A stretch of DNA of 64,000 nucleotides, from contig CM028377.1 in NCBI GenBank assembly GCA_013146195.2, forward strand, positions 4,006,239 through 4,070,238, read 5' to 3'. Every line of letters starts with the position of its first letter. Position 1 is the stretch's first letter. The notes beneath the pieces are model-generated. The model did not search any database. It had not been told where the DNA came from and saw only the letters and a program-made list of their open reading frames with translations. This DNA is from Codonopsis lanceolata (Eukaryota > Streptophyta > Magnoliopsida > Asterales > Campanulaceae). The position numbers and the translations under genes are program-made. Positions 34,080 to 46,019 of this stretch are shown here, one piece after another.

Positions 34080-34733
34080 TCATTTTCGGAACATGTTTAA
34101 AGGGACCATGTTTCCTAGGGAAGTGACTTTCTTTCCAATGATGTCAGTTTCTTGGCCATATTCAATGGCATTGACCACAGCTTGGGGGATAACCTCAAAG
34201 CCACTGAGAAAAATACCAGTGTCTTCATGTTCTATCTCGAGGATTGGGATATCCTCTTTTTCCTTATTCTCCACGATCTTGTCGGCCAGAATAATTACTA
34301 TGTGGTCATCGTGGATGAATTTGACACGCTGGTGTAATGAAGAGGCTACCCCCTTTACCCCATGAATCCAAGGGCGTCCCAATAACAGGCTAAAAGTGGC
34401 TGGTATATCCAGGACTTGGAACTCAACTGTCATGTTTAAGGGCCCAATAGTTAACATTAAAGTGACCACCCCCAAGACACATCGACTAGTGTTGTCGTAT
34501 GCCTTAACTGTCTGCGAGGAAGGAGCGAGTTCTGATATCTTTATCCCCAGCTTGGCTAGTGTACTGGCAGGACATACATTCAGTGAAGACCCATTATCTA
34601 TCAAAACTCGGGGAACCCGTTTTTCCAAAATTCCCACAGTGATGTGAAGAGCATCAATGTGGTTAGTTCCTTCCCTTGGCAGGTCTAGATCGGTAAACAT
34701 TATTACGTTCCCGAAATGAATGTTCCCGATCAT
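34080..34733 (-). pseudogene. pol: Element H protease
   Basis: A minus-strand frame of 217 codons. The aspartic protease signature is IDNGSSLNVCPASTL at about residue 41, with Asn where retroviral-type proteases have Thr or Ser. The flap-side sequence TFSLLLGRPWIHGVKGVASSLHQ follows, with TFSLLLGRPW common to Ty3/gypsy proteases. It is preceded by a short broken stretch after gag. Confidence 0.8.
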
Positions 34734-34780
34734 CTGAGTAAGCTCATTGGGGGAGGTTTCAATAGGAACGACTGCCTGGC

Positions 34781-36990
34781 TTAGTGACTTAGCCAGTGTA
34801 TCACGGTGGGTCTTGGAAGCACACAGTAAGCCCAGATGGAGATGTTGGCTTGAGTTTTCTTCATCTGGGCTAATAAAGAGTCTTCCACCGTTTTAGCCCC
34901 AGTATCTCTTACTTGATCTTTTCCAGAGTGGTCACCTCTTTCAGGGTTTGGCTGGTAGGCTCGGCCAGATCGGGTAAGGTGGCTAACATCTCCACCAACC
35001 CAAGTGGCTTTTTCAATGTTACAGGTTTTTTGGCTACCAAGGATGGTGTCCCAAGAGAGCATATTACAGCTAGGCTCTTTTATGGATAAGGGTGGAGGAA
35101 TAGAAATGAGGATATATGGAAGTGGATGTTTATTTATTTCAAACTTGGGCACAAAAGGGTTTTCATCAACCTCAATCATATTGATTTGAGGTAGAGGGTT
35201 ATTGACTACATTTGGTCTGGGTGGAGGTTTTTCAATAACCTTATCATCTATTAGGTCCTGGATAGCATTTTTGAGGGTGTAACATTTGTCGGTGAGGTGA
35301 CCACTAGAGCGACGATATTCACAAGATCTTGGGCATGGTTCCAAGTCCCGGGGGTCGAGTGGCTTATAATTTTCCAATGGCTTCAACACTCCTTGTGCCA
35401 TTAGCCCCTGCGCAGATCACGCATCGGGAGCTTGCGGTTCATCAAAATGCCTTGGCTTACCCCTGTTCGATTTATGAAGTTTCGGCGGGCCATTATTTGC
35501 TCCTACCGCATTGACAGACTGTCCGACCCATAATACCATGGAGCGAGCTATAATTTTGGGTAGAAAATGGGGTTGAGGCATTCCCTACCATATTGACTGA
35601 GTGCGGTGCGGTTGTCTTTCCTTTGGAGTAACGGAAAGAACTAGGAGACGTATTGGTCTTTAGTTGGCCAGTCTGTATATCATCATCAATACGGGCTCCT
35701 ATCTCCACTATTTCTTTGTAATTGGTATAGGGGAGGTACCGCATATGTTCCAGGTAAATGGGCTGGAGGTTTTTGATGAACATTCGGCATGACTCGGCCG
35801 GATCAGTGCATCAAAGGTGCGTGCTTTCTCTTCCACGACCGCAAACTCAAGCATGTTTCCTTTTCCCGTTGGGTGCACAATTCAAGGTCCCTTCTATTTT
35901 CAGATCGGTATTATCTTTGTACCTTTCAAGGAACGCTTCGGCTATCTCGTCCCAGTATTCATGGTACCGCTGTCGACAAAGATTAACCATTGTTTGGCAG
36001 CTCCTACCAGGGTGAGGTGAAAATTAGAAGCCATAGCCTCAAAGCTAGCTCCTCTCGACTGCATGCCTGTGGAATAAGACCTTAAATGGGATATAGGGCA
36101 TCCAGTCCCGTCAAACTTTTCTATGTCGGGCATTTTGAATTTTGAAGGAAGTATTGCTGATGGTTGCAATGTTAGGGCCCGAGTAGAAAATTCCCCTTTA
36201 TTGAGGAGTTTAAGCATCATGGCCTTCATATTTTCCATGTCGGCCTCCATTTTGGTGGTTGGGGGAGTTGGCTTTTGGTATATACTGGCTGGATTTGGGA
36301 AGGCTGGGTTATTTTCTGGTTGAAGGTTTTGGTAGGGATTCTGGGCTGGTGGGATTTGGATAGTGAATGGATTCTGGGTTGATGGAATTTGGGCAATTTA
36401 AGGATTCTGGGTTGGGTATGGATATTGGGTTGGATAAAAGTCTTGGGTTGGTGGATTTTGGATAGTATAGGGATTTTGGTTTGGTTGGTTCTGGGTAGCA
36501 TATGGATTCTGGGTTGGTGGGTTATTGATAGTTTCAACCGGGCGACCAGGATCATTAGGAGGTAAATATGTGGTAACTTGGACTGGTGGGTTAAAGCTTT
36601 TCGGGTCCATGTGTGGGCTATTTAGGAGTGGGTTAGTCATAGGGAAAGGAAGGTCATTTGGATTCTGGGTATTTGGGGGAAGATATGGTGGATAAGGCGG
36701 GTAAGGATAGATATTTGGGTAATAGGGACTTGGTGGAGGATTGGGATTTGGGATAGTGGTAGTATTTGGTAGGTTAGTGTTTGGCTGAGGGGTTGGGTTT
36801 GGAGGCGTCAGAGATGTGGATGCTTCTTGGGGAATAGTAGGGGAAGAGTTCACCTCACCACTGGATTTTAGACTTTGTACCAGACTAGCCATTTGACTCA
36901 TCATGCGATCAGTCGCTGCACCCACTTTTGGTCAAACCATTCCTGCATTGCCGGAGGGAGAACGCACTGAGCCCCCGAATGCGTACCCAT
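34781..36990 (-). pseudogene. gag: Element H gag, frameshifted
   Basis: The likely start is ATG at 36990 (MGTHSGAQCVLPPAMQEWFD). A one-base shift near 36920 moves coding to the frame 36398-36925 (MGAATDRMM.., then a long Pro/Asn-rich stretch). Further pieces are 35942-36250 (PSKFKMPDIEKFDGTG, LRSYSTGMQ, WLIFVDSG: the capsid-like domain), 35493-35783, and 34781-35401, which has a zinc-knuckle-like CEYRRSSGHLTDKC. The frame changes at least four times. The Pro-rich insert before the capsid part is typical of Ogre/Tat gag. Confidence 0.7.
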
Positions 36991-38355
36991 AGCCGATCGT
37001 TCATTTTCGCCATACCTTGCTCGGATCGTGCTCATCGATTCTCGCCTCGTCGATCTAAACCGATATCCTCGATCGATTTACGCACTACTTTCGTATCAAC
37101 CGCCAAGTATTATCTCGCCTTTCCAAATTCGGGCTAGGTCTCGAGGAAAATGGGGTTTTGGGGTATCGAGAAGGGTGAGGTCTGCTGGTTTGGAGTACAG
37201 CGTGCCTTTTTATTAGTATTTTATTATGATTATTATATTTTTTTTGTTCCCTACAATTGACCGGATAAGCACCTGCTTTATTTTGACAGTCTCAGGACTT
37301 TTCCTGGAACAGTGGATTCTTTCTCCAGAGTATAGGACCAACGTATTCCACTTGCCTTTCGACTCCCCAGGGCTGGACTGGTCCCAGGCGAAGGGCTTAT
37401 ACTCTTTCCAGGATCCACCATCCAAAATGGTCTAGGTCGAGCATCTGAGAATTATAAGTCAGCCCCTGTTTATTATTATTATTTTTTTGTGCGCACTTAT
37501 TATATTATTATTAATTTATTTTTTGAACTTGCGCATTTTTTTTTGACGTATATACAGGGGCTGGCTCATAATCCAGAGATGCAAAAACCGGTCGGTCTGT
37601 GAAGTGTCCTGAAAAACTATATGCATTCTAACGTTGGCTTATGCAGGGGGTAGGCTGGCCATGGTGTAGGGTAACAGTTCGGAATATATTTACATGCGTG
37701 CACGTGTGTGCGGTATCTAGAAAGCAGTAAAGTCTTTATTTATTTTACAGATATATGAACAGAAAAATAAAGCATATATGGCATGTCTTGTTGTTATATG
37801 TGGATTTTCTCGGCTTTTTTTTTAGCGTAAGCAAGCAAGCACACCATTTTAAAAAATAGAAAGAAAAGCAAGGAAACTATCTATCCCTATTAATTACAGA
37901 TTTTGGTCCTATGTCCCCAAAATAAAATGACAGAATGAATGCAGATATGTATAAATGTACAGAATAAAATGAAAAAGAAAATGAACTGAAATAAATAATA
38001 ATATAGAGCCGGAAGTAAAGCCCCAGCTCTTTTGTTGTGCTGCCCGGAATTTATTGTAATATATAATAGATATATATATATATATATATATTTTTTTTTT
38101 AATTTTCAAATTTTTTTTTATGTATATATATTTTTTGAATTTTTTTATACTCTTAAACACGCCTGTAACAGTTATCGGAACGAAACTGCTACAAGATGGA
38201 GGATCATATCCACAAATATAGCCACGGCTGTATAGGAACACTTTATTCAAATGCGTAAATTAATATAACAAGCATACTGCAGTCAGAAACAAATAAAAAC
38301 AAAAAAGTTTTATTTTATGAGTCTAGCCCTCCATTTTATTTTAAAATAAAACAAC
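36991..38355 (-). other. Element H 5' leader
   Basis: This is about 1.4 kb between primer site and gag. I see no extra sense ORF of the Ogre ORF1 kind. There are T-rich runs and a (TA)n tract at about 38070-38090. The 37240-37440 segment contains an inverted TCTCAGGAC/CCAGG-rich patch but nothing I can name. Confidence 0.5.
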
Positions 38356-38373
38356 TCCCCAGCAGAGTCGCCA
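38356..38373 (-). other. Element H primer binding site
   Basis: On the element strand this reads TGGCGACTCTGCTGGGGA, one base after the LTR end (CTCACA). It matches the tRNA-Arg-type primer site reported for Ogre-like elements. Confidence 0.8.
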
Positions 38374-38374
38374 C

Positions 38375-40195
38375 TGTGAGGTTCCCGGGACGTGCCCGCG
38401 CGCCCCGCGCGCCCTTGGATAGGGATGCGCGTACGTGCGGATGCGGGACACCACTGCTCTCGTTCCACCCTCCCTTGTTTAGGGGAAGACGAAATCAAAA
38501 GTGCGAGAGGAGTGCTGTCTATATTAGCACGTTGGAATGTTCCTCGGTTGCCTTGAGTGGATTTTGTATCCAATATGGGAACTGATGGTTTCTCGCATCA
38601 AGTTATCCCTTGTTTAGGGGATACCAGGATATGGGAATGCATTACCCTTTCATTTCCATTTTCCCTTTTTTAGGGGAAAACGGAAAAGTGCAAAAAAGGA
38701 TATTGCGACGCCCCCACTACAGATTTATTAAAAATAGCCTTATGGCCCATTCAGATTACTATGGGAGCTTTGGGTTTCCCGCATCAAGTTATCCCTTTTT
38801 TAGGGGATACCAGGATATGGGAATACATCACCCTTCCATTCCCATTTCTCCCTTTTTTAGGGGAGAACGAGAAAGTGCAAAGAAGGAGTGTTGCGAGGCC
38901 CCACTGAATCTGAAAGTTTTAGAGTCGTTATCTTTATTCTAAGGCAAATAAAGCAAAACCAAAGAAAAGAAAAATAAACCAGAGAAAAAGAAAACGGGTT
39001 CGGAGGCTAAGTTACGAGTTGGGAAGGTGCTAGGCACCCAACTCGCCCTTTCGGTCTCAAAAACGTTTTGGCTGAAGTATGCTTATTGTTATATTTATCT
39101 CGCAAATAAATAAGGTATTAAAAAGACAGGGAAATTTAAACAAATACATTCGTGGCTACATTATTTACGGACTTGCAGCCGTTTCCTTCCAATAATTACA
39201 GACACATTTAAGAATATTTGGCCATTATAACGGCTCTTTTACATAATATTTCCTATTCTAATCCGGGCAACACAACGCCTTATATTGGCTACATTGCGCC
39301 GGATTTAAATAACAACTTTTTAAAATAAATAAAAGACAGAAAAAATAAATAAATAGAAATAAACGGCACTCTTAAAGGTTTTACCTTTTAGAGCGGCGGT
39401 GTGCTCGCTCTGTCCTTCAGGGAGAGGGAGTCTTTTGTTGTTGTTGTGTGGTTGTTGTTTTGATTTGTGCAGAATGACTGCTTTATTTCTGAGAGTTTGA
39501 GCTTGTCAACACGGGCAGAGTGACAGCTTATTTGGGTAGGTTTTGGCCTTTTGGGTTGGGCGGAACCTAGGCTTAGTTTTTTGACTTTTCAGCTCGTTAC
39601 TCGGGCAGAGTAACGGCTTACTTTGGGATTTTTGGACCGGGGAAGTGAGGTGGATACCTAACAACTAGGCTAGGGATCACTTATAACCTATGGGTTTTGA
39701 TTTTGGCAGAGTTTGGACGGGGTTTAGAGACTCTAGGGGCTTCCACTCACCTATCTCAAACCTCTCGTACTAACCTATCGGTGAAAGAGCGACAGAGCTT
39801 CGCTGCGATAAAAAAATCGCGGAGGAATTGAGCGAATGAAACTGGGAGGCCGGGCTCTCTATTTATAGTGGAGGATGAGGACACGGCTGGAATTTCTGAG
39901 TTTCTTTCTCATGCATCAGTCGTTTGTACCTTGCGCTTCAGGAGTTGTACATTTTAATTCTGAGAGAGAGCTACACTGAAAGCACCGGTGCCAACATTGC
40001 AAGGCTTGGTGCGGCACCAAGCTGCCTTCCATCTTTCAGTTTTTTGCACTTTTACCCCCTGCAGTTCACTGTTTCGCGCATCTTGCTTTTCCTTTTGCAT
40101 TTTTGACTCCTGTAACTTGACATTTGTTAAGTTTTAACAGTTCTTGATATTTTATGTCAGTCACATACCAGGGGTACGAAATTGGGGTGTCTACA
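38375..40195 (-). repeat. Element H 5' LTR
   Basis: It aligns end to end with 24153-25972 with scattered differences. The hairpin array is at 38469-38867, the 9-bp-stem hairpin at 39015-39045 and the TATA box at 39857-39867. Hairpin 4 is perfect here (ATCCC..GGGAT), whereas the 3' copy has one mismatch. Confidence 0.9.
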
Positions 40196-41397
40196 GGGTG
40201 TCCCTCCTCGACCTCTACATCGCTATGATCAATCTCCTCTAATGGTGGTATTTCGGCAATTGCTTCATCCTCATCTTCGGACTCTATATCCCCATTGTCT
40301 AAGATGGTCATAACTCTTTTATTAACACACTCTCTTGCATAGTGTCCATATCCCTTGCATTTAAAACATTGGGTTTTCTTGGTATTAGGCTGAGGAACTA
40401 CACTTTTACCGGTGGTGGATGTGGTGGTGGTGGCCTTAGGTGGCTCCTCTTTAGCTTTATCAAATTTTTTCTCATTTTTTTGCCCATAATTAGCTTTCCA
40501 ATTATTTACTCCACTCACTCCTCCTTTATTACCACTCCTTCTTTTTTTTTGTTGTTCTACTTTAATGGCTACTTGTAACAATTCATCAACATCCATGTAT
40601 TGGCACATCTCCACTTGATCGGCAATTTCTGACCTAAGTCCCCTCAAGAATCTCGACATGGCAGCCTCATTAGACTCCTCTAAACCCGCTCTAATCATGC
40701 AAATCTCCAACTCCTTGTGGAACTCCTCCACACTCTTATTGCCTTGCCTAAGAGTTTGAATTCGGTCATGCAAGTCCCTATTATAATAGCTAGGGATGAA
40801 TCTATGTCTCATCACCCTCTTCATTCCCTCCCAAGTAGTGATTTGGGGCAGCACCAAACGCCGATTATGCACCCTCAAATTTTCCCACCAAACGGCGGCA
40901 TAATCCGTGAATTCTATGGCAGCCAACTGAACTTTTTTAGCATCGATGAATTCAAGCAAACCAAAAATCCTCTCTAGTTTCATCTCCCATTCTAAATAAG
41001 CTTCGGGGTCCTTTTTTCCAACAAAAGATGGTATAGTAATTTTTATGTTTTTAAGACCTTCTTCCTCCCTCGACCTATACCTATACTCACGTCTATTCTC
41101 CGTCTCCCATTCACCATCAAATTCTTCATCTAGCCTACGTCTTGGCATGTCATTAGGTTTGTTACCTACGTTACTTGATCTTTCTTTACTTTCACTTCGA
41201 ATTTTCCCAATCTCCTCCATTAGGTCCTTCTTTTGCTCCCTCATGGTATTATACAAATCTCTCACCAACCCTTCCATATAAAGTCTCATATCGAATGTAG
41301 GAACATCATTCTCACTTGATTTAGACATGGTGTACCTGCAAGAAATTTTTATTAGAAAAAAAATCACCTCACCCTCTCCCTTATATGTATCACTCAA
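40196..41397 (-). pseudogene. gag: Element A gag (5' part of gag-pol, cut from pol by H)
   Basis: A minus-strand frame. The likely start is M at 41328 (MSKSSENDVPTFD); the upstream Met at 41397 would add 23 residues from the leader. The capsid-type gag domain spans IPSFVGKKDPEAYLEWEMKL to VDELLQVAIKVEQQKKRR. A CCHC zinc knuckle follows, CFKCKGYGHYAREC, then an acidic linker (DIESEDEDEAIAE). The frame reaches the GGGTG duplication where H entered, beyond which pol (24152 downward) continues in the same phase: H plus one TSD copy is 16,048 bp, which restores the register. No stop codon was found within gag itself. Confidence 0.85.
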
Positions 41398-42158
41398 TAA
41401 ATGTCACTCCTCTCGTGTTTACCTACTCTCCCTCACTTTCAATTCCTCCAAGTTCTAAAAGAACTAAGCAATTAAATAGTGATTAACAAAGCAAGCAAAT
41501 CTACAAACTCAATCAACAAGAATCACGTGTAGAGAAAAGAAAATTAAGAGTGGAATTTCAAGGATGATTGGCTCAACGATTATTTTGTAAAAGAAGATTC
41601 AATTTTAATTCTTGAACCTAGATGATAATAATACTTGAAGCTTCTCAATTTTGCACAACTAGCAATTTCTAACTCCAAACAATCACAATCTTCGGCAATA
41701 ACATTTTTTTTTAATTTCAGATTTCTATTTTTTTTTTAAATCTGATTTTTCAGTATTAAATTTTTTTTTTCGGACCTGTTTTCTTTTTTTTTTTTGTCCG
41801 AATACTTTTTTTTTTGTAATCAAGCTGTCCAAAATTTAATTGAAACAGCAGATTTTTTTTTAATTCTGTCGTGAACAGTAACACGTGAACAGTGCGATGA
41901 ACAGTAACTCGTGAACAGTAACTCCGACGTGAACAGTGCCGCCGTGAACAATAATTCCGGTAGTGAACAATATATATATATATATTTTTTTTTTTTGATT
42001 TATAACCCTAGAAGATTTAGGGCTTGAAATAACAAAAACAAAGAAATCGAAAAGAACAAATTAGGATTGAAGACCCTAATTCGAAGTAGGAAGAGAAACA
42101 AATTGATAATCAAAATAAGAATAATTTAAAGTAAGATAGATTATGGAAACGAAACTTA
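41398..42158 (-). other. Element A 5' leader with GTGAACAGT repeats
   Basis: This leader lies between primer site and gag. At 41870-41970 GTGAACAGTA, GTGAACAGTG or GTGAACAATA occurs about seven times in 100 bp. T-rich and (TA)n runs flank it. The sequence TTCTTGCAG just upstream of the gag ATG looks like a splice acceptor, but I cannot identify a donor. Confidence 0.6.
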
Positions 42159-42170
42159 GCTCTGATACCA
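42159..42170 (-). other. Element A primer binding site (tRNA-Met)
   Basis: GCTCTGATACCA is TGGTATCAGAGC on the element strand, two bases from the LTR end. It is a perfect match to the initiator tRNA-Met site used by many plant LTR elements, including CRM. Confidence 0.85.
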
Positions 42171-42172
42171 AA

Positions 42173-43160
42173 TAATATGATTCCTAGACGCGTACTCGCG
42201 ATGGATGAATCAAAGAGCACGCAGCACGACAAGCGAATAACGTCAATAAATTGATGGATTGTGACACCTTGACCCAATGCTACGATCCGTTATTGAACGA
42301 GGTACTCCGCGATCCAATCACGAGACGAACACGAACCTTGGTATAATGAAGAACGCCACAATAGGGATGGATATCCTATTGATAAGTTCGAGTTTCGATT
42401 ACTTAGCCTCTCACCAAATAATCACAAGTTCAATGAAGAACAAGGAGGTTTTGAAAAACACTCAAAAACTATATTAATCAATAATCATAAGTTGTCTACA
42501 AAACAATAAGCCACAACCCTTATTTATATGGGTTGTGAATCCTAAACCTAAAAGTAAAAGGAAAGGTCTAAGTAGAATCTTCTTAGGAAACCACTTAGAA
42601 TCAACTTAGGAAACTAAATAAAATTAACTTAGGAAACTACTCAACTTACCTAATCTATGTAGGAAAGAATTAGGTAAATTGCCTAATCTATTTAGGAAAC
42701 ATAAATCCTCCAAAATAAGGAAACTCTAACAATCCCGTTTTTTCTAAGGGCCTAATTTTTAAAGTTGCATTTTGGCCCCCTAAAGTCTTCCTTTAGGTGT
42801 TAAAAGCTTCCAAAGTCATTGTATGATATTAACAAGCATTTCTTGAGTCTTCAAGTCATCTTCCATGAAATCTAAGGCCTCACAAAGCATGTTTGAATTT
42901 GTAGCCCTTGTTGTATCATCTCTCCTTGGTCTTCCTTGGTCTCTTGTGCACTTGGGCTTGAATAAGTTAGCATATGCATTATCTTTGGTGAAGTCCCTTG
43001 GCCTTTGTTCATAAGATTCCAAGCCTTGGTCTCTATTTCCATAAGCTCACGAACCATCAACATAGTCTCATCACGAACCTTCTTTGCACGTCCTCTTGTC
43101 ATTGGTCCTTGTGAACTTTTGAGTTGACTTGTGTCTTGTGTAGTGATAGGAATCACATCA
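42173..43160 (-). repeat. Element A 5' LTR
   Basis: It is 988 bp, paired with 18475-19410 plus 20695-20745. The TATA box within CACAACCC..GGGTTGTG is at 42512-42537. It carries the uninterrupted LTR-encoded pol tail frame (42872-43160). Confidence 0.9.
42872..43160 (-). other. LTR-encoded pol tail frame (5' LTR copy of A)
   Basis: An open minus-strand frame from the LTR start reads VIPITTQDTSQLKSSQGPMT, then RGRAKKVRDE, and ends LQIQTCFVRP at 42872. It is the uninterrupted form of the pol C-terminus. In the 5' LTR it is not translated as part of pol but shows what the 3' LTR coded before J entered. Confidence 0.65.
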
Positions 43161-43165
43161 TCTTC

Positions 43166-44228
43166 TCCCCTTCTCAACAAAGAGATCAGAGCGTGATCGA
43201 GCAGATCAACAAGGCTGTGAGATCCACAAGGAGATCGTCTTCAACAATGATCTACTTATATCTTCACAAGAGATCACGATGAAAAAAACCCAGACCTTAG
43301 CAGAATATTTTCTGTGGATTGCTAGGAAGAAAAGAAAAAAGGAGAAGAGTGAGATCAGAAAATCAACATGACAGAGATTGGTGTCTTGATCAAGAACTTA
43401 CTTCTTGATTTGAGTTCTTCAACCTCCTTCGAAGATCTCAATCTCTAACAAAGCTTCAAAGATTTCATTCAAAAGCTAGAGGTCAAGCACTTCAGATCCA
43501 TTGAAGATAGATCTTGAAAGATGCCCATGGAAAATGAAGAGTTGTCTGCCTGGATTGCATTCATATCCCCAAACTTGTATTCTATTGCAAGTGTTTTTGG
43601 TTGTGCAATCATAGATCATCATAGGGAGTCGAGTGCTCTGCACTCAGTCACTCAGATATCCTATATCTGAGTGACCTTAAAAATTGTCTTCTCATATCTA
43701 TCCCTCGTTGTCGTTTCCTACTGCTACTTGTGCTTAGGAATTTCCATAATGAATTTTTGAGTATGGGTTAAAGTTCTAGACCAAGAGGGTAGATAAATTA
43801 AATAGTGAGTCTAGGTTTATGTATTAAGCATGTTTGTCTTTGAGCAAACCTCTACTAAATTTTAATATAAGATATTTATCAAACTTGGCCTTGATTCATC
43901 TATTAGCTTTTATAAACTGTTTTACTCCTTTGAAAGATATCATCTCATGACTCCCTTAACCTGCATCTAGAGAAGGATTAAGTATGTTGTTGTTTTGATC
44001 ATATTTTCTTGTACAACTCCTTAAAACTTCCTTGATAAATCTGTTTAGCCTCAATCTTTCCGCTGCCAAAACCTTCTATAGGCATTCAGTTTATTAGCAG
44101 TCAGTCAGCAGAGATCATTACTCTGCTCAGAGGAAGTCTGCTGACATGTTTCTTCTACAAATTACTTATGCCTTTAAATTTGTTCTTTATGAATACTCTA
44201 AGAAGATTTTTTTTATTGGCATTATAGG
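43166..44228 (+). repeat. Element B 3' LTR, second segment
   Basis: It continues the alignment with 9205-10279 of the 5' LTR ('gtgatcgagcag', 'gtgtcttgatcaagaacttacttcttgattt', 'agttgtctg'). It ends at ATAGG (44224-44228), the target duplication of solo LTR C. About 50 bp present in the 5' copy near 10180 are missing near 44140. Confidence 0.9.
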
Positions 44229-45513
44229 TGATCGATGTATTTTATACGTCGATTTTATATACTTCAATGACTTAAATTATGCTATTTCACGAGGCTTTTT
44301 GGTTACTAATATATGTTTTCGGTGAGTTTTGTAAGTTTCAGGTTAATTGTGAAAATACACGAAACTCCAGGGTTTTAAGTGCAAATTTCAAGAAGGGCCA
44401 AAAAGGAAAATTGAAGAAACAATGAAAGACACCTTGCGGACGCACTGCGACCGCAAGGTAGGTAGTATGGGCAGAAAAGGGCTCAAGTCAAGATTTCTAA
44501 GGCCGAACACACTGGAGACCTTGCGGACGCAAGGTACCCAGCACCTTGCGACCACAAGGTGGTCAGAATGCGTCAAAGTCGGATTTTCACACAGTCATTC
44601 AATCCGATTACAACTCCCGAGTATATATAGAAGCCAGAGGCCGAGCCAATCCATAAGGAGGACGGCTGGAAGCTCTCTTTTCATAGTTTTTAGGTAGTTT
44701 TAGATTGTATAACATAGTTAGATCCTGTAATTTCAAGTATCGAAGATCAAATCATGTATCTGATCATCTCCATGTGCTGTTCATTGTCTATGATGAACTA
44801 AATCATCCATAATCTAGGAGGTGGGAGGTAACTTGTATCGAATTTATGTTTTGATTCTTATATTTATGTCTATTCAATGCTTGTTGATTGTGTTGTTTAT
44901 CAACTCCTATATTATTTTGCTTTGAATAAATGAATGTAATCGCAAATAATAAAGGCAAATAATAAAGGCTTAGATGCGGCATGACCAAGTGCAGTGCAAT
45001 CGGCTCACCAACACAATAAATTGGACCTATCGATGCACGCACGAGTGATAAGTTAGGACCGGTTCTTACATGATCTAGGTGACGATAGATCATAAATCTA
45101 GGTGACTAGATTGACGTTCTGTGCTTAGGATATAGAATGGATGAATTTTTGTGGGGATGGAGGCTGAACCAATTGTTCAACAGACTATATCTATTTTTAG
45201 TGAACGAACCCAAGACATTGAATGACATTATTATGAATCGAACATAAAGGAGATATAAGTGAAACCCAGAATCCTAGATTTCCACCACCATAAGATCTTC
45301 ATATCTGTTATTACTGTCTAATTAGTTAAACATCTATAACTAGTAGTTTAGAGTAGAATTAAACATAAAAACCCCCCTTAGGTTAATAATTTTCTATTAA
45401 TAATTGCACTGTTCGTGATCACTTGTCTCTATGGGTTCGACCCTTGCTTCCAATACTATTCTATAATAGTATTGTTCACTTGCAAGGAAAAAGATTAAAT
45501 AAAACATCGATCA
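44229..45513 (+). mobile_element. Solo LTR C, probably Ty3/gypsy
   Basis: It is 1,285 bp with perfect 10-bp ends TGATCGATGT and ACATCGATCA and TSD ATAGG (44224-44228, 45514-45518). A TATA box GTATATATAG lies at 44621. Three close inverted repeats, ACCTTGCGG..CCGCAAGGT (44431-44459), ACCTTGCG..CGCAAGGT (44518-44535) and CACCTTG..CAAGGTG (44542-44561), precede the TATA box. There is no internal region. The family assignment is a guess from general LTR character. Confidence 0.85.
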
Positions 45514-45518
45514 ATAGG

Positions 45519-45566
45519 GCTATTCACCCCCCTTCTAGCCTATTTGAGCATACTTGTGGACCAATA
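45519..45566 (+). repeat. Element B 3' LTR, last segment
   Basis: GCTATTCACCCCCCTTCTAG..GTGGACCAATA is the last 48 bp of B, beyond solo LTR C. GAAGG (45567-45571), B's duplication, follows. Confidence 0.9.
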
Positions 45567-45571
45567 GAAGG

Positions 45572-46017
45572 ATTCACATAATTAGGGTTTAGTTTATTTC
45601 CTAGTTAATTGTAAGTCTTTTAAGGACTAGGATTTAGTTAATTAGTTTTCTTTTTTAATTAGAATTGTAATTCCTTAAGGAAGTAGGATTTACTTTCATG
45701 TTTTCTCTAGGATTTAGGATTAGATTGATAAGTATAAATAGGCTTAACTTTCATTGTAATTTGAGTTTATGTTTTTTGAGAAAAGGTAATAAAAAAGAGC
45801 AAAGAAATTTGTTCAACTATCGTGTGTTATTTTGTTAGCGGTTAGAAAGTAATTCACATGAGATCTTTACGTTAGGCGAGTGAAACCTAACCGGTGAACC
45901 CTCCATATCTACCCATTCCGCCCATCTATCCGTTTGGTTTAGTTGATTTTTGTTTTTATTCTTGCTAACTTAATTGTTTCCGCCAATTAGTGATGGGAGC
46001 TTGAATATTTCGCATCA
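45572..46017 (+). repeat. Element D left LTR, second segment
   Basis: ATTCACATAATTAGGG..CGCATCA aligns with 48196-48643 of the right LTR. A TATA-like GTATAAATAGGC is at about 45734. Confidence 0.85.
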
Positions 46018-46019
46018 AG

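Larger units (their letters stand above)
24153..40195 (-). mobile_element. Element H: 16-kb Tat/Ogre-like Ty3/gypsy retrotransposon inside A
   Basis: It is bounded by TSD GGGTG (24148-24152 and 40196-40200). LTRs are 24153-25972 (3', 1,820 bp) and 38375-40195 (5', 1,821 bp), starting TGTAGACACCCC in element sense. The primer site TGGCGACTCTGCTGGGGA and the presence of a second, archaeal-type RNase H domain identify the Tat/Ogre lineage. The order on the minus strand is 5' LTR, leader, Pro-rich gag, protease, RT, RNase H, second RNase H, integrase, a long 3' region, 3' LTR. The 3' region carries an ORF on the opposite strand. Stops and frameshifts break gag and pol, so it is not autonomous now. 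Confidence 0.9.
18475..43160 (-). mobile_element. Element A: CRM-like Ty3/gypsy retrotransposon, host to J and H
   Basis: The TSD TCTTC flanks it exactly (18470-18474 and 43161-43165). The 3' LTR is on the left (18475-20745, split by J) and the 5' LTR on the right (42173-43160). The lengths are 987 and 988 bp once J is removed, with about 18 differences counted by eye. A primer site, gag, pol and purine tract lie in the correct minus-strand order. Gag and integrase C-terminal features (FNVSDLLPYD, then a tail rich in RGRAKK that runs into the LTR) resemble plant centromeric retrotransposons of the CRM clade. Without its insertions the element is about 7.35 kb. Confidence 0.85.
8435..45566 (+). 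mobile_element. Element B: old SIRE-like Ty1/copia element without recognisable gag-pol
   Basis: The left LTR is 8435-10328. The right LTR starts at 17720 and ends at 45566, interrupted by elements A and C. Exact TSDs GAAGG lie at 8430-8434 and 45567-45571. LTR ends are TGTTGG (TATTGG in the right copy) and CCAACA/CCAATA. After removing A, C and their duplicated sites the right LTR is about 1.87 kb, against 1.89 kb on the left. The internal region of about 7.4 kb shows no gag, protease, RT or integrase motif I could find, but has a relic of an envelope-like region near 15.9-16.4 kb. The LTRs differ at many positions, making this older than A, H and I. Confidence 0.85.

Noticed and set aside
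36991..38355. An Ogre-type ORF1 in the leader of element H
   Set aside because: The leader has no long sense frame. The only extra ORF is antisense and lies 3' of pol.
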